Assembly (NCBI RefSeq): GCF_001896955.1
Contig: NZ_MKRN01000179.1
Location: 3,381-41,232, forward strand
Origin: Nitrobacter sp. 62-13
GTDB lineage: Bacteria; Pseudomonadota; Alphaproteobacteria; Rhizobiales; Xanthobacteraceae
Length of the DNA stretch: 37,852 nucleotides
Direction: 5' to 3'
The notes under the pieces are model-generated. The model worked only from the letters and a program-made list of their open reading frames with translations, was not told the origin of the DNA and did not search any database. The position numbers and the translations under genes were made by a program. This document shows, one piece after another, positions 25,596-33,924 of the stretch; the stretch's first letter is position 1, and every line of letters begins with the position of its first letter.

Positions 25596-25622
25596 AATAT
25601 ACAGGGTTTCAAATTCCTGCAA
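25596..25622 (-). promoter_or_regulatory. possible acpP promoter
   Basis: On the minus strand TTGCAG (25622-25617) and TATATT (25601-25596) are 15 bases apart, about 160 bases upstream of the acpP start. Spacing is short for sigma-70, so this is tentative. Confidence 0.3.
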
Positions 25623-25709
25623 TGGCGTTCTTCGCCCACCCGTTATTCGTCCGGTTATCACACATCGAAAGCTTTGACTACAAGCCCCGGCGGATGGGCC
25701 AAAAACCCC

Positions 25710-26447
25710 TCAAATCATTGCCATTCCGCCGTTGACATGAATGGTCTGTCCGGTCACGTACGCCGCTTCGTTCGAGCTCAGATAGACCGCCGCCGCGGCG
25801 ATATCCTCCGGCGTCCCCAGCCTCGCCGCCGGGACTTTCGTCAATATCGCCTCGCGCTGCTTGTCGTTCAGCGCGTCGGTCATCGGCGTTGCGATAAATC
25901 CGGGTGCAATACAGTTTGCCGTCACCCCCCGCTTCGCATATTCCGCACCCAGCGTCTTGATCATGCCGATCAGCCCCGCCTTCGATGCGGTGTAATTCCC
26001 CTGGCCCGGATTGCCGGTTACGCCGACCACCGAGGTGATCGCGATGATGCGGCCGAAGCGCTTGCGCATCATCAGTTTGGTCGCGGCGCGGGCCAGACGG
26101 AACGTCGCGGTCAGATTGATCCGAATGACATCATCCCAGTCCTCGTCGCGCAACTGCACGAACAGGTTGTCCCGCGTGACGCCGGCGTTGGCGACGAGGA
26201 TGTCGACCTGCCCCATGGCCTTCTCGGCATCGGGCACCAGCGCCTCGACCTCGGCCGTCTCGGACAGGTTGCAGGGCAGCACATGGACCCGCTCGCCAAG
26301 CGAGCCTGCCAGCGCTTCCAGCACCTCGCGCCGGGTGCCGGAAATTGCGACCGTTGCGCCCTGCGCATGCAGCGCCTTCGCGATGGCGCCTCCGATGCCA
26401 CCGGTCGCGCCGGTCACGAGCGCGGTCCTGCCGCTCAAATCGAACAT
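25710..26447 (-). CDS. fabG: 3-oxoacyl-ACP reductase
   Basis: NADPH-dependent reduction of 3-oxoacyl-ACP in the fatty acid cycle. The 245-residue short-chain dehydrogenase has the cofactor motif TGATGGIGG (about 12-20), NNAG-type VANAG (about 85-89), and the catalytic tetrad N111, S139, Y152 and K156 (NYTASKAG). Length is exactly typical. Shine-Dalgarno GGGAGGA precedes the ATG. It follows fabD by 19 bases, so the two are cotranscribed. Confidence 0.97.
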   Translation of the reverse strand: MFDLSGRTALVTGATGGIGGAIAKALHAQGATVAISGTRREVLEALAGSLGERVHVLPCNLSETAEVEALVPDAEKAMGQVDILVANAGVTRDNLFVQLRDEDWDDVIRINLTATFRLARAATKLMMRKRFGRIIAITSVVGVTGNPGQGNYTASKAGLIGMIKTLGAEYAKRGVTANCIAPGFIATPMTDALNDKQREAILTKVPAARLGTPEDIAAAAVYLSSNEAAYVTGQTIHVNGGMAMI

Positions 26448-26466
26448 CGCGTCCTCCCTGTCTCGC

Positions 26467-27426
26467 TTATGCCGACCGCGCGGCGTCGAGCGCTTCCCTG
26501 GCCGGCGCGATATCGTTCGGTCCGCCGACGGCTACGCCGACAGCCCCATCCGCGATGCGCTTGACCAGCCCGCTCAGAACCTTGCCGGCTCCGATCTCGA
26601 AAAAGCGCGTTACTCCGTGTCCTGCCATATAGGCAACCGACTCGCGCCAGCGTACGGTCCCTGTGACCTGCTCGACAAGGCGACGGCGAATCTCATCCGG
26701 ACTCGTAATAGGCGCAGCCAGCACGTTGGATACGACCGGCGCGGCCGGCGCGTTGATGGTTACGTCCGCCAACGCCTCCGCCATGACATCGGCTGCGGGC
26801 TGCATCAGCTTGCAGTGAAACGGCGCGGACACCGGCAGCAGCATCGCGCGCCTGGCGCCCCGGCTCTTGGCGATCTCGACCGCACGGTCGACCGCCGCCT
26901 TGTCGCCCGACACGACGACCTGGCCGCCCCCGTTATCGTTCGCGGCCTGGCAGACCTGACCCTGCGCGGCTTCGTCGGCGACCGCCACGGCGGCCTCGTA
27001 GTCGAGACCCAGCAGCGCGGCCATCGCGCCGACACCGACCGGAACCGCCTTCTGCATGGCAAGACCACGCGTCCGCAACAGTCGCGCCGTGTCGGCTATG
27101 CTCAGGCTTCCCGCAGCCGCCAGAGCCGAGTATTCCCCGAGCGAATGTCCGGCCACGAAGGCGGCATCGCGAGCCACCGAAAATCCCGCCTCGGCCTCGA
27201 GCACGCGGAGCGCAGCGATGGAGACCGCCATCAATGCCGGCTGGGCGTTCTCCGTCAGTTGCAGGGTTTCGGCGGGTCCGTCCCAAATGACAGTGGTCAG
27301 TTTCTCGCCGAGAGCGGCATCCACTTCGTCGAAAACGGCTTTTGCGACCGGAAAAGCCTCGGCGAGGGCCTTGCCCATGCCCACGGCCTGAGACCCCTGG
27401 CCGGGAAAGGTAAATGCCGCCGTCAT
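26467..27426 (-). CDS. fabD: malonyl CoA-ACP transacylase
   Basis: Transfers malonyl from CoA to ACP, supplying extender units. The 319-residue protein has FPGQGSQ at the N-terminus, the nucleophilic S95 in GHSLGEYSAL, an arginine in LRTRGLAMQ that positions malonate, and the catalytic H204 in APFHCKLM. Length is normal (about 310-320). ATG 27426 has AAGGGGG seven bases upstream. First gene of the fabD-fabG pair, divergent from rpsF. Confidence 0.97.
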   Translation of the reverse strand: MTAAFTFPGQGSQAVGMGKALAEAFPVAKAVFDEVDAALGEKLTTVIWDGPAETLQLTENAQPALMAVSIAALRVLEAEAGFSVARDAAFVAGHSLGEYSALAAAGSLSIADTARLLRTRGLAMQKAVPVGVGAMAALLGLDYEAAVAVADEAAQGQVCQAANDNGGGQVVVSGDKAAVDRAVEIAKSRGARRAMLLPVSAPFHCKLMQPAADVMAEALADVTINAPAAPVVSNVLAAPITSPDEIRRRLVEQVTGTVRWRESVAYMAGHGVTRFFEIGAGKVLSGLVKRIADGAVGVAVGGPNDIAPAREALDAARSA

Positions 27427-27540
27427 TCGATTGCCCCCTTGAATCCGGGGCGAGAGACACCGCAAGCCGGATGATGTCAAGACAGGCGCGCGAATGCCGA
27501 TTCGGACGAAACCGGTAAGCGAGGAACCGGACCGCTTCCC

Positions 27541-27567
27541 TTGCCTTTGGGCCGAAATCCGTATAAG
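27541..27567 (+). promoter_or_regulatory. possible rpsF operon promoter
   Basis: TTGCCT (27541-27546) and TATAAG (27562-27567) resemble an alphaproteobacterial housekeeping -35/-10 pair with a 15-base spacer. It would give a leader of roughly 200 bases, fitting a regulated ribosomal protein mRNA. Tentative. Confidence 0.3.
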
Positions 27568-27710
27568 TCCGCGCCATCCGTGGATCCCGGCCGGGAGCTG
27601 AACGGACGGTCCCAGCAATTTCACCTGCCCAATTTCACGTTGTCAGGCGATATTGATGCGGCAGGGCCTGTCGGCCCGTCGTCCCGTGCTTCCGCCTTCT
27701 GAGCTTATCC

Positions 27711-27732
27711 CGAGTCCTTTCCGAAGGTCTCG
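27711..27732 (+). promoter_or_regulatory. hairpin in rpsF leader, possible S6:S18 autoregulatory element
   Basis: CGAG and CCTT (27711-27719) pair with AAGG and CTCG (27724-27732), separated by one T-T mismatch and closed by a TCCG loop, 48 bases before the rpsF start. Many bacteria repress rpsF-rpsR through an S6:S18 binding leader that presents a CCG trinucleotide. A CCG in this loop and another CCG cluster just downstream are suggestive, but the full motif was not verified. Confidence 0.35.
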
Positions 27733-27779
27733 AAGGGCTTGCCGCCGGGGTTCGCGCCAACGTTTAGGAAAGGACATCC

Positions 27780-28223
27780 ATGCCTCTCTATGAGCATGTT
27801 TTTCTCGCGCGTCAGGATGCGAGTTCCCAGCAGGTCGAGGAACTGACCAACCAGATCACCGGCGTGATCACCGGATTGGGCGGCAAGGTCACCAAGACCG
27901 AGAACTGGGGAGTTCGCTCGCTCACCTATCGCATGAAGAAGAATCGCAAAGCGCATTTCGTGCTGCTCAACATCGACGGCCCCGCCGCAGTGGTCAACGA
28001 GATCGAGCGCCAGGAACGCATCCACGAGGATGTCATCCGTTATCTGACCGTGCGCGTCGAGGAACACGAGGAAGGCCCCTCGGCGATGATGCGCAAGGCC
28101 GATCGCGACCGTGAGCGCGACGATCGCGGTGGATTCCGGGGTGACCGCGAAGGCGGCGGTTTCCGCGGCGACCGCGGTCCGCGCCGTCCGCGCGACGATG
28201 CCAGCGCAGTGGTTGAGGAGTAA
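27780..28223 (+). CDS. rpsF: 30S ribosomal protein S6
   Basis: A small-subunit protein that binds 16S rRNA together with S18 on the platform. The 147 residues begin [20 protein letters not shown] and contain [31 protein letters not shown], both typical of S6. The C-terminal 40 residues (about 103-147) are an Arg/Gly/Asp-rich tail with [18 protein letters not shown], as in other Rhizobiales S6 proteins. AGGA lies five bases before the start. First gene of rpsF-rpsR-DUF2232-rplI. Confidence 0.98.
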   Translation: MPLYEHVFLARQDASSQQVEELTNQITGVITGLGGKVTKTENWGVRSLTYRMKKNRKAHFVLLNIDGPAAVVNEIERQERIHEDVIRYLTVRVEEHEEGPSAMMRKADRDRERDDRGGFRGDREGGGFRGDRGPRRPRDDASAVVEE

Positions 28224-28228
28224 GAATC

Positions 28229-28468
28229 ATGGCTGATGCAGGTGCACGCCGTCCGTTTTTCCGCCGCCGCAAGACCTGCCCGTTCACGGGTTCGAATGCG
28301 CCGAAAATCGACTACAAGGATTCCAAGCTGCTGATGCGTTACGTCTCCGAGCGCGGCAAGATCGTGCCGAGCCGCATCACGGCGGTATCCGCCAAGAAGC
28401 AGCGCGAGCTCGCGCGTGCGGTCAAGCGCGCGCGCTTCCTCGGGCTGCTTCCTTACGTCATTCGCTAA
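28229..28468 (+). CDS. rpsR: 30S ribosomal protein S18
   Basis: The S6 partner on the 30S platform. The 79 residues have [15 protein letters not shown] at the N-terminus and [21 protein letters not shown], then [19 protein letters not shown] at the C-terminus, the standard S18 signatures. It begins five bases after the rpsF stop. Followed by a GC-rich hairpin. Confidence 0.98.
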   Translation: MADAGARRPFFRRRKTCPFTGSNAPKIDYKDSKLLMRYVSERGKIVPSRITAVSAKKQRELARAVKRARFLGLLPYVIR

Positions 28469-28476
28469 TCCGGCGA

Positions 28477-28498
28477 GCGGCGGCTTTTACGCCGCCGC
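28477..28498 (+). terminator. GC-rich hairpin after rpsR
   Basis: GCGGCGGC and GCCGCCGC form a perfect 8-bp stem with a TTTTAC loop, nine bases past the rpsR stop. There is no U-tract, so it may pause, partially terminate or stabilise the upstream mRNA rather than end transcription before DUF2232 and rplI. Confidence 0.55.
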
Positions 28499-28594
28499 CC
28501 GTCATCTTTCATAAGGTTTCCGGGTCATTTCCGGTCGCCGATGGTTGGGGTTCAAAAATGAACCTCTAACCGCTCGAAGGGAGCGGGACAGCTG

Positions 28595-29581
28595 ATGATT
28601 ATAAACCTCCTCATCGCAGCCGCAGCCGGCTGCGCTTCGGCGCTGATGTTCGCCTCGATCATTTCGGGAGCGCTCATCTCGCTGCTGCTGTTCTATCTTG
28701 CCCCGCTGCCGCTGATGGTCGCGGCGATGGGATGGGGACCGACCAGCGCGGCGATCGGCGGCGCTCTGGCCGGCGTCAGCCTGGGCGCCATGTTCGGCCC
28801 GCCCTATTCGGCTGCCTTCGTGCTGACAGTCGCGCTGCCGTCGTGGTGGCTGGGGCACCTGGTCCTGCTCGGCCGCCCGGTCGCGGCGGATGCGCCGCCG
28901 GACGGGACGGCCGCAGCGCCGGCGGGAGCGCCACCAATCGACTGGTATCCGCTCGGACGCATTCTGGTCTGGCTCGCGTGCTTCGCCGCCCTGACCACGA
29001 CCGCCGCCCTGCTCACGCTCGGCACCGACGCATCGACGATTACAGAGACGCTGCGTCACGGGTTGCTGCGCATCGCCAACGTTCAAGACACCGGATCAGG
29101 CGATCGGGCTTCCGAAGTCGTCGACGCGTTTGTGGCGATCGCGCCTGCCGCCGCAGCCACGATTGCGATGACGACGCTGACGCTCAATGTGTGGCTCGCG
29201 GCCAAGGTCACCGCCACCTCCGGCCGGCTGCGACGCCCCTGGCCTGACATGAAGACAATAACGCTTCCGCCGATGGTGCTGGTTGCGATGACGGTGGCGC
29301 TGGCGCTGTGCTTCGTCGGCGGACTGCCGGCGATCCTGGCCCAGATCGTCACCGCGTGCCTGATGATGGCGTATGCGCTTATGGGTTTCGCCGTGCTGCA
29401 CACGATCACCCTCGCGCAACGCGCTCGCGGACTGTGGCTGACCTGTGTTTACGCGGTCGTGCTGGCGTTTATCTGGCCGGTGATCGCCATCGTGGGTATC
29501 GGCATCGCCGATGCGATTTTCGGTTTTCGCCAACGCTACATGCAGCGGCACATGCCTCCGCCGCTCGTACCTCGATCGTGA
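28595..29581 (+). CDS. DUF2232 family integral membrane protein
   Basis: A 328-residue polytopic membrane protein with about eight hydrophobic segments (for example about 2-25, 25-45, 50-75, 120-145, 185-205, 225-250 and 280-305). The Gly/Ala-rich helices and the position between rpsR and rplI are characteristic of the alphaproteobacterial DUF2232 (YybS-like) family. Its biochemical role is unknown; weak resemblance to S components of ECF vitamin transporters has been considered for such proteins, but nothing here proves it. Shine-Dalgarno GGGAG is about 12 bases upstream. It ends 41 bases before rplI. Confidence 0.88.
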   Translation: MIINLLIAAAAGCASALMFASIISGALISLLLFYLAPLPLMVAAMGWGPTSAAIGGALAGVSLGAMFGPPYSAAFVLTVALPSWWLGHLVLLGRPVAADAPPDGTAAAPAGAPPIDWYPLGRILVWLACFAALTTTAALLTLGTDASTITETLRHGLLRIANVQDTGSGDRASEVVDAFVAIAPAAAATIAMTTLTLNVWLAAKVTATSGRLRRPWPDMKTITLPPMVLVAMTVALALCFVGGLPAILAQIVTACLMMAYALMGFAVLHTITLAQRARGLWLTCVYAVVLAFIWPVIAIVGIGIADAIFGFRQRYMQRHMPPPLVPRS

Positions 29582-29622
29582 ATTCAACACAAACGCGCTT
29601 ACTCCGAACAAGGGGATCGAAC

Positions 29623-30231
29623 ATGGAAATCATTTTGCTGGAACGCGTGGCCAAGCTCGGCCAGATGGGCGATGTCGTGAAGGTGAAGGATGGTTTCGCC
29701 CGCAACTTCCTTCTCAAACGCGGCAAGGCCCTGCGTGCGACCGCCGACAACCGCGCCAAATACGACGGCATGAAAGCCGAGCTGGAAGCCAACAATATCA
29801 AGGCCAAGGGCGAAGCCGCGAAAGTCGCCGAGAAGATCGACGGCCGCGACATCGTCATCATCCGCCAGGCCTCGGAGACCGGTCAGCTGTTTGGTTCGGT
29901 CACGGTACGCGACATCGTGGCCGCGCTGGCCGCGGATGGCATCACCGTCAACCGACCCCAGGTCTGGCTTGATGCGCCGATCAAGGCGATCGGGCAGCAG
30001 AAGCTGACGGTCGCGGTCCATCCCGAAGTTGAAGCTTATATCACGGTGACCGTCGCCCGCAGCGCCGACGAGGCCGAGCGCATCAAGCGTGGCGAGGACA
30101 TCAGCACCCGGCAGGAGGATCGCGACGCCGCCGCGGAAGCGATCGCCGCTGCCGGCGAATTCTTCGATCCGGAAGCGCAGCATGACGACGTCGCCGAAAC
30201 CGAAGAAGAGCCGAGCGCCGAGGAAAAATAA
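29623..30231 (+). CDS. rplI: 50S ribosomal protein L9
   Basis: L9 binds domain V of 23S rRNA at the base of the L1 stalk and helps maintain reading frame. The 202-residue protein begins [19 protein letters not shown] and has [17 protein letters not shown], the L9 signature, then the long connecting helix and the C-terminal domain ([16 protein letters not shown], then [12 protein letters not shown]). An acidic 45-residue C-terminal tail extends past the usual 150 residues, as in related species. AGGGGA precedes the start. The frame is open upstream, but only this start gives the family N-terminus. Confidence 0.97.
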   Translation: MEIILLERVAKLGQMGDVVKVKDGFARNFLLKRGKALRATADNRAKYDGMKAELEANNIKAKGEAAKVAEKIDGRDIVIIRQASETGQLFGSVTVRDIVAALAADGITVNRPQVWLDAPIKAIGQQKLTVAVHPEVEAYITVTVARSADEAERIKRGEDISTRQEDRDAAAEAIAAAGEFFDPEAQHDDVAETEEEPSAEEK

Positions 30232-30299
30232 ATCAGGCGCGGGTTTGGTGTAGGCGGAATCAGCAACCGTCATGCCGGACAGCACCGGTTCACAAAGCA

Positions 30300-30330
30300 A
30301 AACGGCCGGCACGCACAGTGCCGGCCGTTT
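30300..30330 (+). terminator. perfect 13-bp hairpin terminator after rplI
   Basis: AAACGGCCGGCAC (30300-30312) pairs exactly with GTGCCGGCCGTTT (30318-30330) around a GCACA loop, 68 bases past the rplI stop. Only a short run of T follows, but the A/T ends of the stem make it a good bidirectional terminator for the rpsF operon and for clpA from the other side. Confidence 0.85.
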
Positions 30331-30345
30331 GATTGTTAGCGGTTA

Positions 30346-30470
30346 TCGCCTTTTCTAGCGAAGCACGTCCTTGGGCTTGACCCGAGCAGAAATACTGTTC
30401 GCCTGACGATAACCGTCAAACCAAAATCATGGAGCCTCACTTCTGAGTCTATCAGAAACGAGGCTCCAAC
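30346..30470. repeat. modular intergenic repeat, copy C
   Basis: Block order matches copy A: CTTTTCTAGCGAAGCACGTC, GGGCTTGACCC, GTTCGC, then CAAAATCATGGAGCCTC and a TTCTGA/TCAGAA inverted pair. It is more diverged than copies A and B. Its right end forms the hairpin described next, beside the clpA stop. Confidence 0.7.
30431..30467 (-). terminator. two-part hairpin downstream of clpA
   Basis: GGAGCCTC (30431-30438) pairs with GAGGCTCC (30460-30467), and inside it TTCTGA (30441-30446) pairs with TCAGAA (30452-30457). It lies six bases past the clpA stop on the minus strand and is part of repeat copy C, so the repeat may serve as the clpA terminator. Confidence 0.6.
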
Positions 30471-30472
30471 CT

Positions 30473-32860
30473 TCAGACCTTGAGCGGCTCCTTCGAGATA
30501 CCGTCGCCGGGCTTGGGCTTGCGCTTGCGGGCGCCGCCCGGAAGGTTCTCGGGCCTGGGCGTGACCGGCTCCTCGACAAACTCGAAACCGATCTTCTCGA
30601 GATCCACGCCCGCGACTGCTTCGTCCTTGACCACAACGACGCGGACATGGCCGCCGCCCTTGAGCTTGCCGAACAGCACTTCGTCCGCCAGCGGCTTCTT
30701 GATGTGCTCCTGGATCACCCGCGCCATTGGCCGGGCGCCCATCTGCTCGTCATACCCATGCTCGATCAGCCAGGCCTTGGCGGAGTCGGAGAGCTCGATC
30801 GTCACGAAGCGATCAGCCAGTTGGGCTTCGAGCTGAAGCACGAACTTCTCAACCACCATGCCGATCACCTCGGTGCTGAGATGGCCGAACGAGACGGTGG
30901 CATCGAGCCGGTTGCGGAACTCAGGCGAGAACTGCCGGTTGATGGCTTCGCGATCGTCCCCTTCCCGCTTATTGCGCGTGAAGCCGAACGCGGCCTTGGC
31001 CATGTCAGAGGCGCCTGCGTTGGTGGTCATGATCAGGATCACGTTACGGAAGTTGACCTGCTTGCCGTGGTGATCGGTGAGCCGGCCGTGGTCCATGATC
31101 TGCAACAGCACATTGTAGACATCCGGGTGTGCCTTCTCGATTTCGTCGAGCAGCACCACGGAATGCGGATGCTGATCGACGCCATCGGTCAGCAGGCCGC
31201 CCTGATCGAAACCGACATAGCCGGGAGGCGCGCCGATCAACCGCGAAACGGTGTGCCGCTCCATGTATTCGGACATGTCGAAGCGTAGCAGCTCGACGCC
31301 AAGCGCCTCCGCAAGCTGTTTTGCGACCTCGGTCTTGCCGACGCCGGTCGGGCCGGAGAACAGGTAGGAGCCGATCGGCTTCTCCGGTTCGCGCAGTCCG
31401 GCGCGCGCCAGCTTGATCGACGCCGTCAAGGCTTCGATCGCGCGATCCTGACCGAACACGACGCGTTTGAGCGTCTGCTCGAGATGCTTGAGAACCTCGG
31501 CATCGTCCTTCGACAGGCTCTTGGGCGGAATCCGGGCCATGGCCGCGATCGTGGTCTCGATTTCCTTGATCCCGATCGTCTTCTTGCGCTTGTTCTCGGA
31601 AACCAGCATCTGCGCCGCGCCGGACTCGTCGATCACGTCGATCGCCTTGTCGGGCAGCTTGCGGTCGTGAATGTAGCGCGACGACAGCTGCACCGCCGCC
31701 TCGATGGCATCGTTGGTGTACTTCAGCTTGTGATAATCCTCGAAGTACGGCTTCAGTCCCTTCAGGATGGCGATCGCATCCTCGACCGACGGTTCGTTGA
31801 CGTCGATCTTCTGGAACCGGCGCACCAGCGCGCGGTCCTTCTCGAAGTGCTGCCGGTATTCCTTGTAGGTGGTCGAACCCATGCAGCGGATCGTTCCCGA
31901 CGCCAGCGCCGGCTTGAGCAGGTTGGACGCGTCCATCGCGCCGCCGGAGGTCGCACCGGCGCCGATCACGGTGTGGATCTCATCGATGAACAGAACCGCA
32001 CTCGGATGCGCTTCGAGTTCTTTGAGTACCTGCTTCAACCGTTCTTCGAAGTCGCCGCGATAGCGGGTGCCGGCCAGCAGCGTTCCCATGTCGAGCGAGA
32101 AGACGGTCGAGGCCGCCAGCACCTCGGGAACCTCGCTATCAACGATGCGCTTCGCCAGGCCTTCCGCGATCGCGGTCTTGCCGACGCCGGCGTCGCCGAC
32201 AAAGAGCGGGTTGTTCTTCTGGCGGCGGCACAGCACCTGGATCGCTCTGTTGATCTCGGCGTTCCGCCCGATCACCGGATCGATCTTGCCGTCGCGCGCT
32301 TTCTTGTTGAGGTTGACGCAGTAGGTTTCGAGCGCATCGCCCTTCTTCTTGGCGTCGTCGCCGCTCTTGGTTTCGGTCTCTTCATCGACGCCGCGCACCG
32401 GACGCGCCTCGGACACGCCGGGACGTTTGGCAATGCCATGGCTGATGTAGTTCACCGCGTCATAGCGCGTCATATCCTGCTCCTGCAGGAAATAAGCGGC
32501 GTGGCTTTCGCGCTCCGCGAAGATCGCGATCAGCACGTTGGCGCCTGTCACCTCCTCGCGGCCGGACGACTGCACATGGATCACCGCACGCTGGATGACG
32601 CGCTGGAAGCCGGCTGTCGGCTTGGCATCGTCGGAGGCGTCCGCCACCAGATTCTCGAATTCGGTTTCGAGATAGTTCACCAGGCTGCCGCGCAGCTTGT
32701 CGAGATCGACGCTGCAAGCCCGCATCACCGCTGCGGCATCTGAATCGTCCACCAGCGACAATAAAAGGTGCTCGAGCGTGGCATACTGGTGATGCCGCTC
32801 ATTTGCGATTGCGAGCGCCCGATGCAGGGATTGTTCCAGGCTTTGAGAAAAAGTTGGCAT
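30473..32860 (-). CDS. clpA: ATP-dependent Clp protease ATP-binding subunit ClpA
   Basis: An AAA+ unfoldase that feeds substrates to ClpP. The 795-residue protein has the N-terminal Clp_N repeat domain (about 1-145, where ClpS docks), AAA module 1 (Walker [10 protein letters not shown] at about 217-225, Walker [16 protein letters not shown]), and AAA module 2 (Walker [10 protein letters not shown] at about 501-509, Walker [11 protein letters not shown]). The Clp D2-small domain follows ([19 protein letters not shown]). A 40-residue Lys/Pro-rich tail ends the protein. It lacks the long middle coiled coil of ClpB, which separates it from that paralogue. It sits downstream of clpS, the standard arrangement, with AGAGGA before its ATG. 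Confidence 0.97.
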   Translation of the reverse strand: MPTFSQSLEQSLHRALAIANERHHQYATLEHLLLSLVDDSDAAAVMRACSVDLDKLRGSLVNYLETEFENLVADASDDAKPTAGFQRVIQRAVIHVQSSGREEVTGANVLIAIFAERESHAAYFLQEQDMTRYDAVNYISHGIAKRPGVSEARPVRGVDEETETKSGDDAKKKGDALETYCVNLNKKARDGKIDPVIGRNAEINRAIQVLCRRQKNNPLFVGDAGVGKTAIAEGLAKRIVDSEVPEVLAASTVFSLDMGTLLAGTRYRGDFEERLKQVLKELEAHPSAVLFIDEIHTVIGAGATSGGAMDASNLLKPALASGTIRCMGSTTYKEYRQHFEKDRALVRRFQKIDVNEPSVEDAIAILKGLKPYFEDYHKLKYTNDAIEAAVQLSSRYIHDRKLPDKAIDVIDESGAAQMLVSENKRKKTIGIKEIETTIAAMARIPPKSLSKDDAEVLKHLEQTLKRVVFGQDRAIEALTASIKLARAGLREPEKPIGSYLFSGPTGVGKTEVAKQLAEALGVELLRFDMSEYMERHTVSRLIGAPPGYVGFDQGGLLTDGVDQHPHSVVLLDEIEKAHPDVYNVLLQIMDHGRLTDHHGKQVNFRNVILIMTTNAGASDMAKAAFGFTRNKREGDDREAINRQFSPEFRNRLDATVSFGHLSTEVIGMVVEKFVLQLEAQLADRFVTIELSDSAKAWLIEHGYDEQMGARPMARVIQEHIKKPLADEVLFGKLKGGGHVRVVVVKDEAVAGVDLEKIGFEFVEEPVTPRPENLPGGARKRKPKPGDGISKEPLKV

Positions 32861-33117
32861 TCCGCGTCCTCTAGGGTCTCTTGGCCATCATGATCGCCAT
32901 CGCCCTGTCAGGCAACAACAACCTTCGACAATGATATAGTAATACACTACCCGAGGGGAAGTGCCGGTCCAGCGCAGAAATCGTATCGAGGTTGTTCCGA
33001 GTTTCGCAAGTCGCCCGAATGAACGACGCGCGGATCGCGAACCCCACGCGGGCTCGCCTCCACCAAAATTCCGCCGAGTGCGCGAGGATTCGTTTCGATT
33101 TCGCGGAACGGGAGCGG

Positions 33118-33450
33118 CTATTTTTTTTCCATCACGCATTGCAGCGGATGCTGGTGCTTGCGCGCAAAATCCATCACCTGCGTCACTTTGGTCTCGGCAA
33201 TCTCATAAGTGAACACGCCGCATTCGCCTATGCCGTGATGGTGGACGTGCAGCATGATCTGGGTGGCGGCCTCGACATCCTTCTGAAAGAACTTCTCAAG
33301 GACATGAACGACGAATTCCATTGGGGTGTAATCGTCGTTCAATATCAGCACGCGGTAGAGATTGGGACGTTTGGTCTTCGGTTTGACCTTGGTGATGACC
33401 GCACCGGCCGGATCATCCCGACCATCGGCACGACCTTCGTCGTCACTCAT
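33118..33450 (-). CDS. clpS: ATP-dependent Clp protease adaptor ClpS
   Basis: ClpS delivers N-end-rule substrates to ClpA. The 110-residue protein has the core [27 protein letters not shown] and [20 protein letters not shown], all typical; the [10 protein letters not shown] motif and the following Met/Val residues form the N-degron pocket. A short charged N-terminal tail (about 1-28) matches the segment needed for ClpAS complex function. ATG 33450 gives [10 protein letters not shown]; the frame is open further upstream with an ATG at 33492, and no strong Shine-Dalgarno marks either, so the start is moderately uncertain. A 257-base gap separates it from clpA, so clpA may have its own promoter. 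Confidence 0.95.
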   Translation of the reverse strand: MSDDEGRADGRDDPAGAVITKVKPKTKRPNLYRVLILNDDYTPMEFVVHVLEKFFQKDVEAATQIMLHVHHHGIGECGVFTYEIAETKVTQVMDFARKHQHPLQCVMEKK

Positions 33451-33924
33451 CCGCGTTGCAGAAGAAAAACGGACATCCGCCACACGCAGCATGGACGTTC
33501 CAGATGTCTGAATGGCTGGCAGCTTCAACATGGCTCAAGCGTTCGATATCTCCGCGGGATCAACAACGGCCAGCGGACAAAGCCTCCCGGCGGCCGTCAA
33601 TCCAGGCAAGTTTCACGGCCGCTGGCGTCCGGATCGCCATCGGCTGGGTGTTCGAATGCATTAAGTATGGGTCGGTATTCGGCTCACCGCAAGATCACAA
33701 TCGAGGCCGAAATAGCCCTCCGGCGCGAAGCCAGGATTAACGAGTTCCTGCCGACCTCGGAAAATCATCGATATGACGCTTTAACCTCCATTCACGACGA
33801 TGGCGATCTTCCGGCCCGTCCTCGCAATTTGTGCGGCTATTTACCTGCTTTCTCAGGACAACTTTACCACCCATTTAGCCCTGCGGCTCGAAATGCGGCT
33901 GAAACCAACGGATCGGTGACAGCC
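33451..33924. other. intergenic region clpS/TadG-like gene, 474 bases
   Basis: A divergent gap between clpS (minus) and the von Willebrand A gene (plus). It contains a 50-codon open frame (33512-33664, plus strand) without homology I recognise and no good ribosome site. I see no RNA gene, repeat or clear promoter. Confidence 0.45.

Larger units (their letters stand above)
27427..27779. other. divergent intergenic region fabD/rpsF, 353 bases
   Basis: Holds the control regions of fabD (minus) and the rpsF operon (plus). I see a possible rpsF promoter and a hairpin in the rpsF leader (separate entries). No credible additional gene. Confidence 0.6.

Noticed and set aside
31484-32743. A 419-codon open frame on the plus strand opposite clpA
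   Set aside because: Mirror frame of clpA with no recognisable domain and no ribosome site.
33512-33664. 50-codon open frame between clpS and the vWA gene
   Set aside because: No clear ribosome site, no recognisable motif, and short enough to occur by chance.
32992-33924. Upstream extension of the vWA protein frame across clpS
   Set aside because: It would be antisense to clpS and would bury the membrane anchor; the ATG at 33925 gives the normal TadG-like N-terminus.
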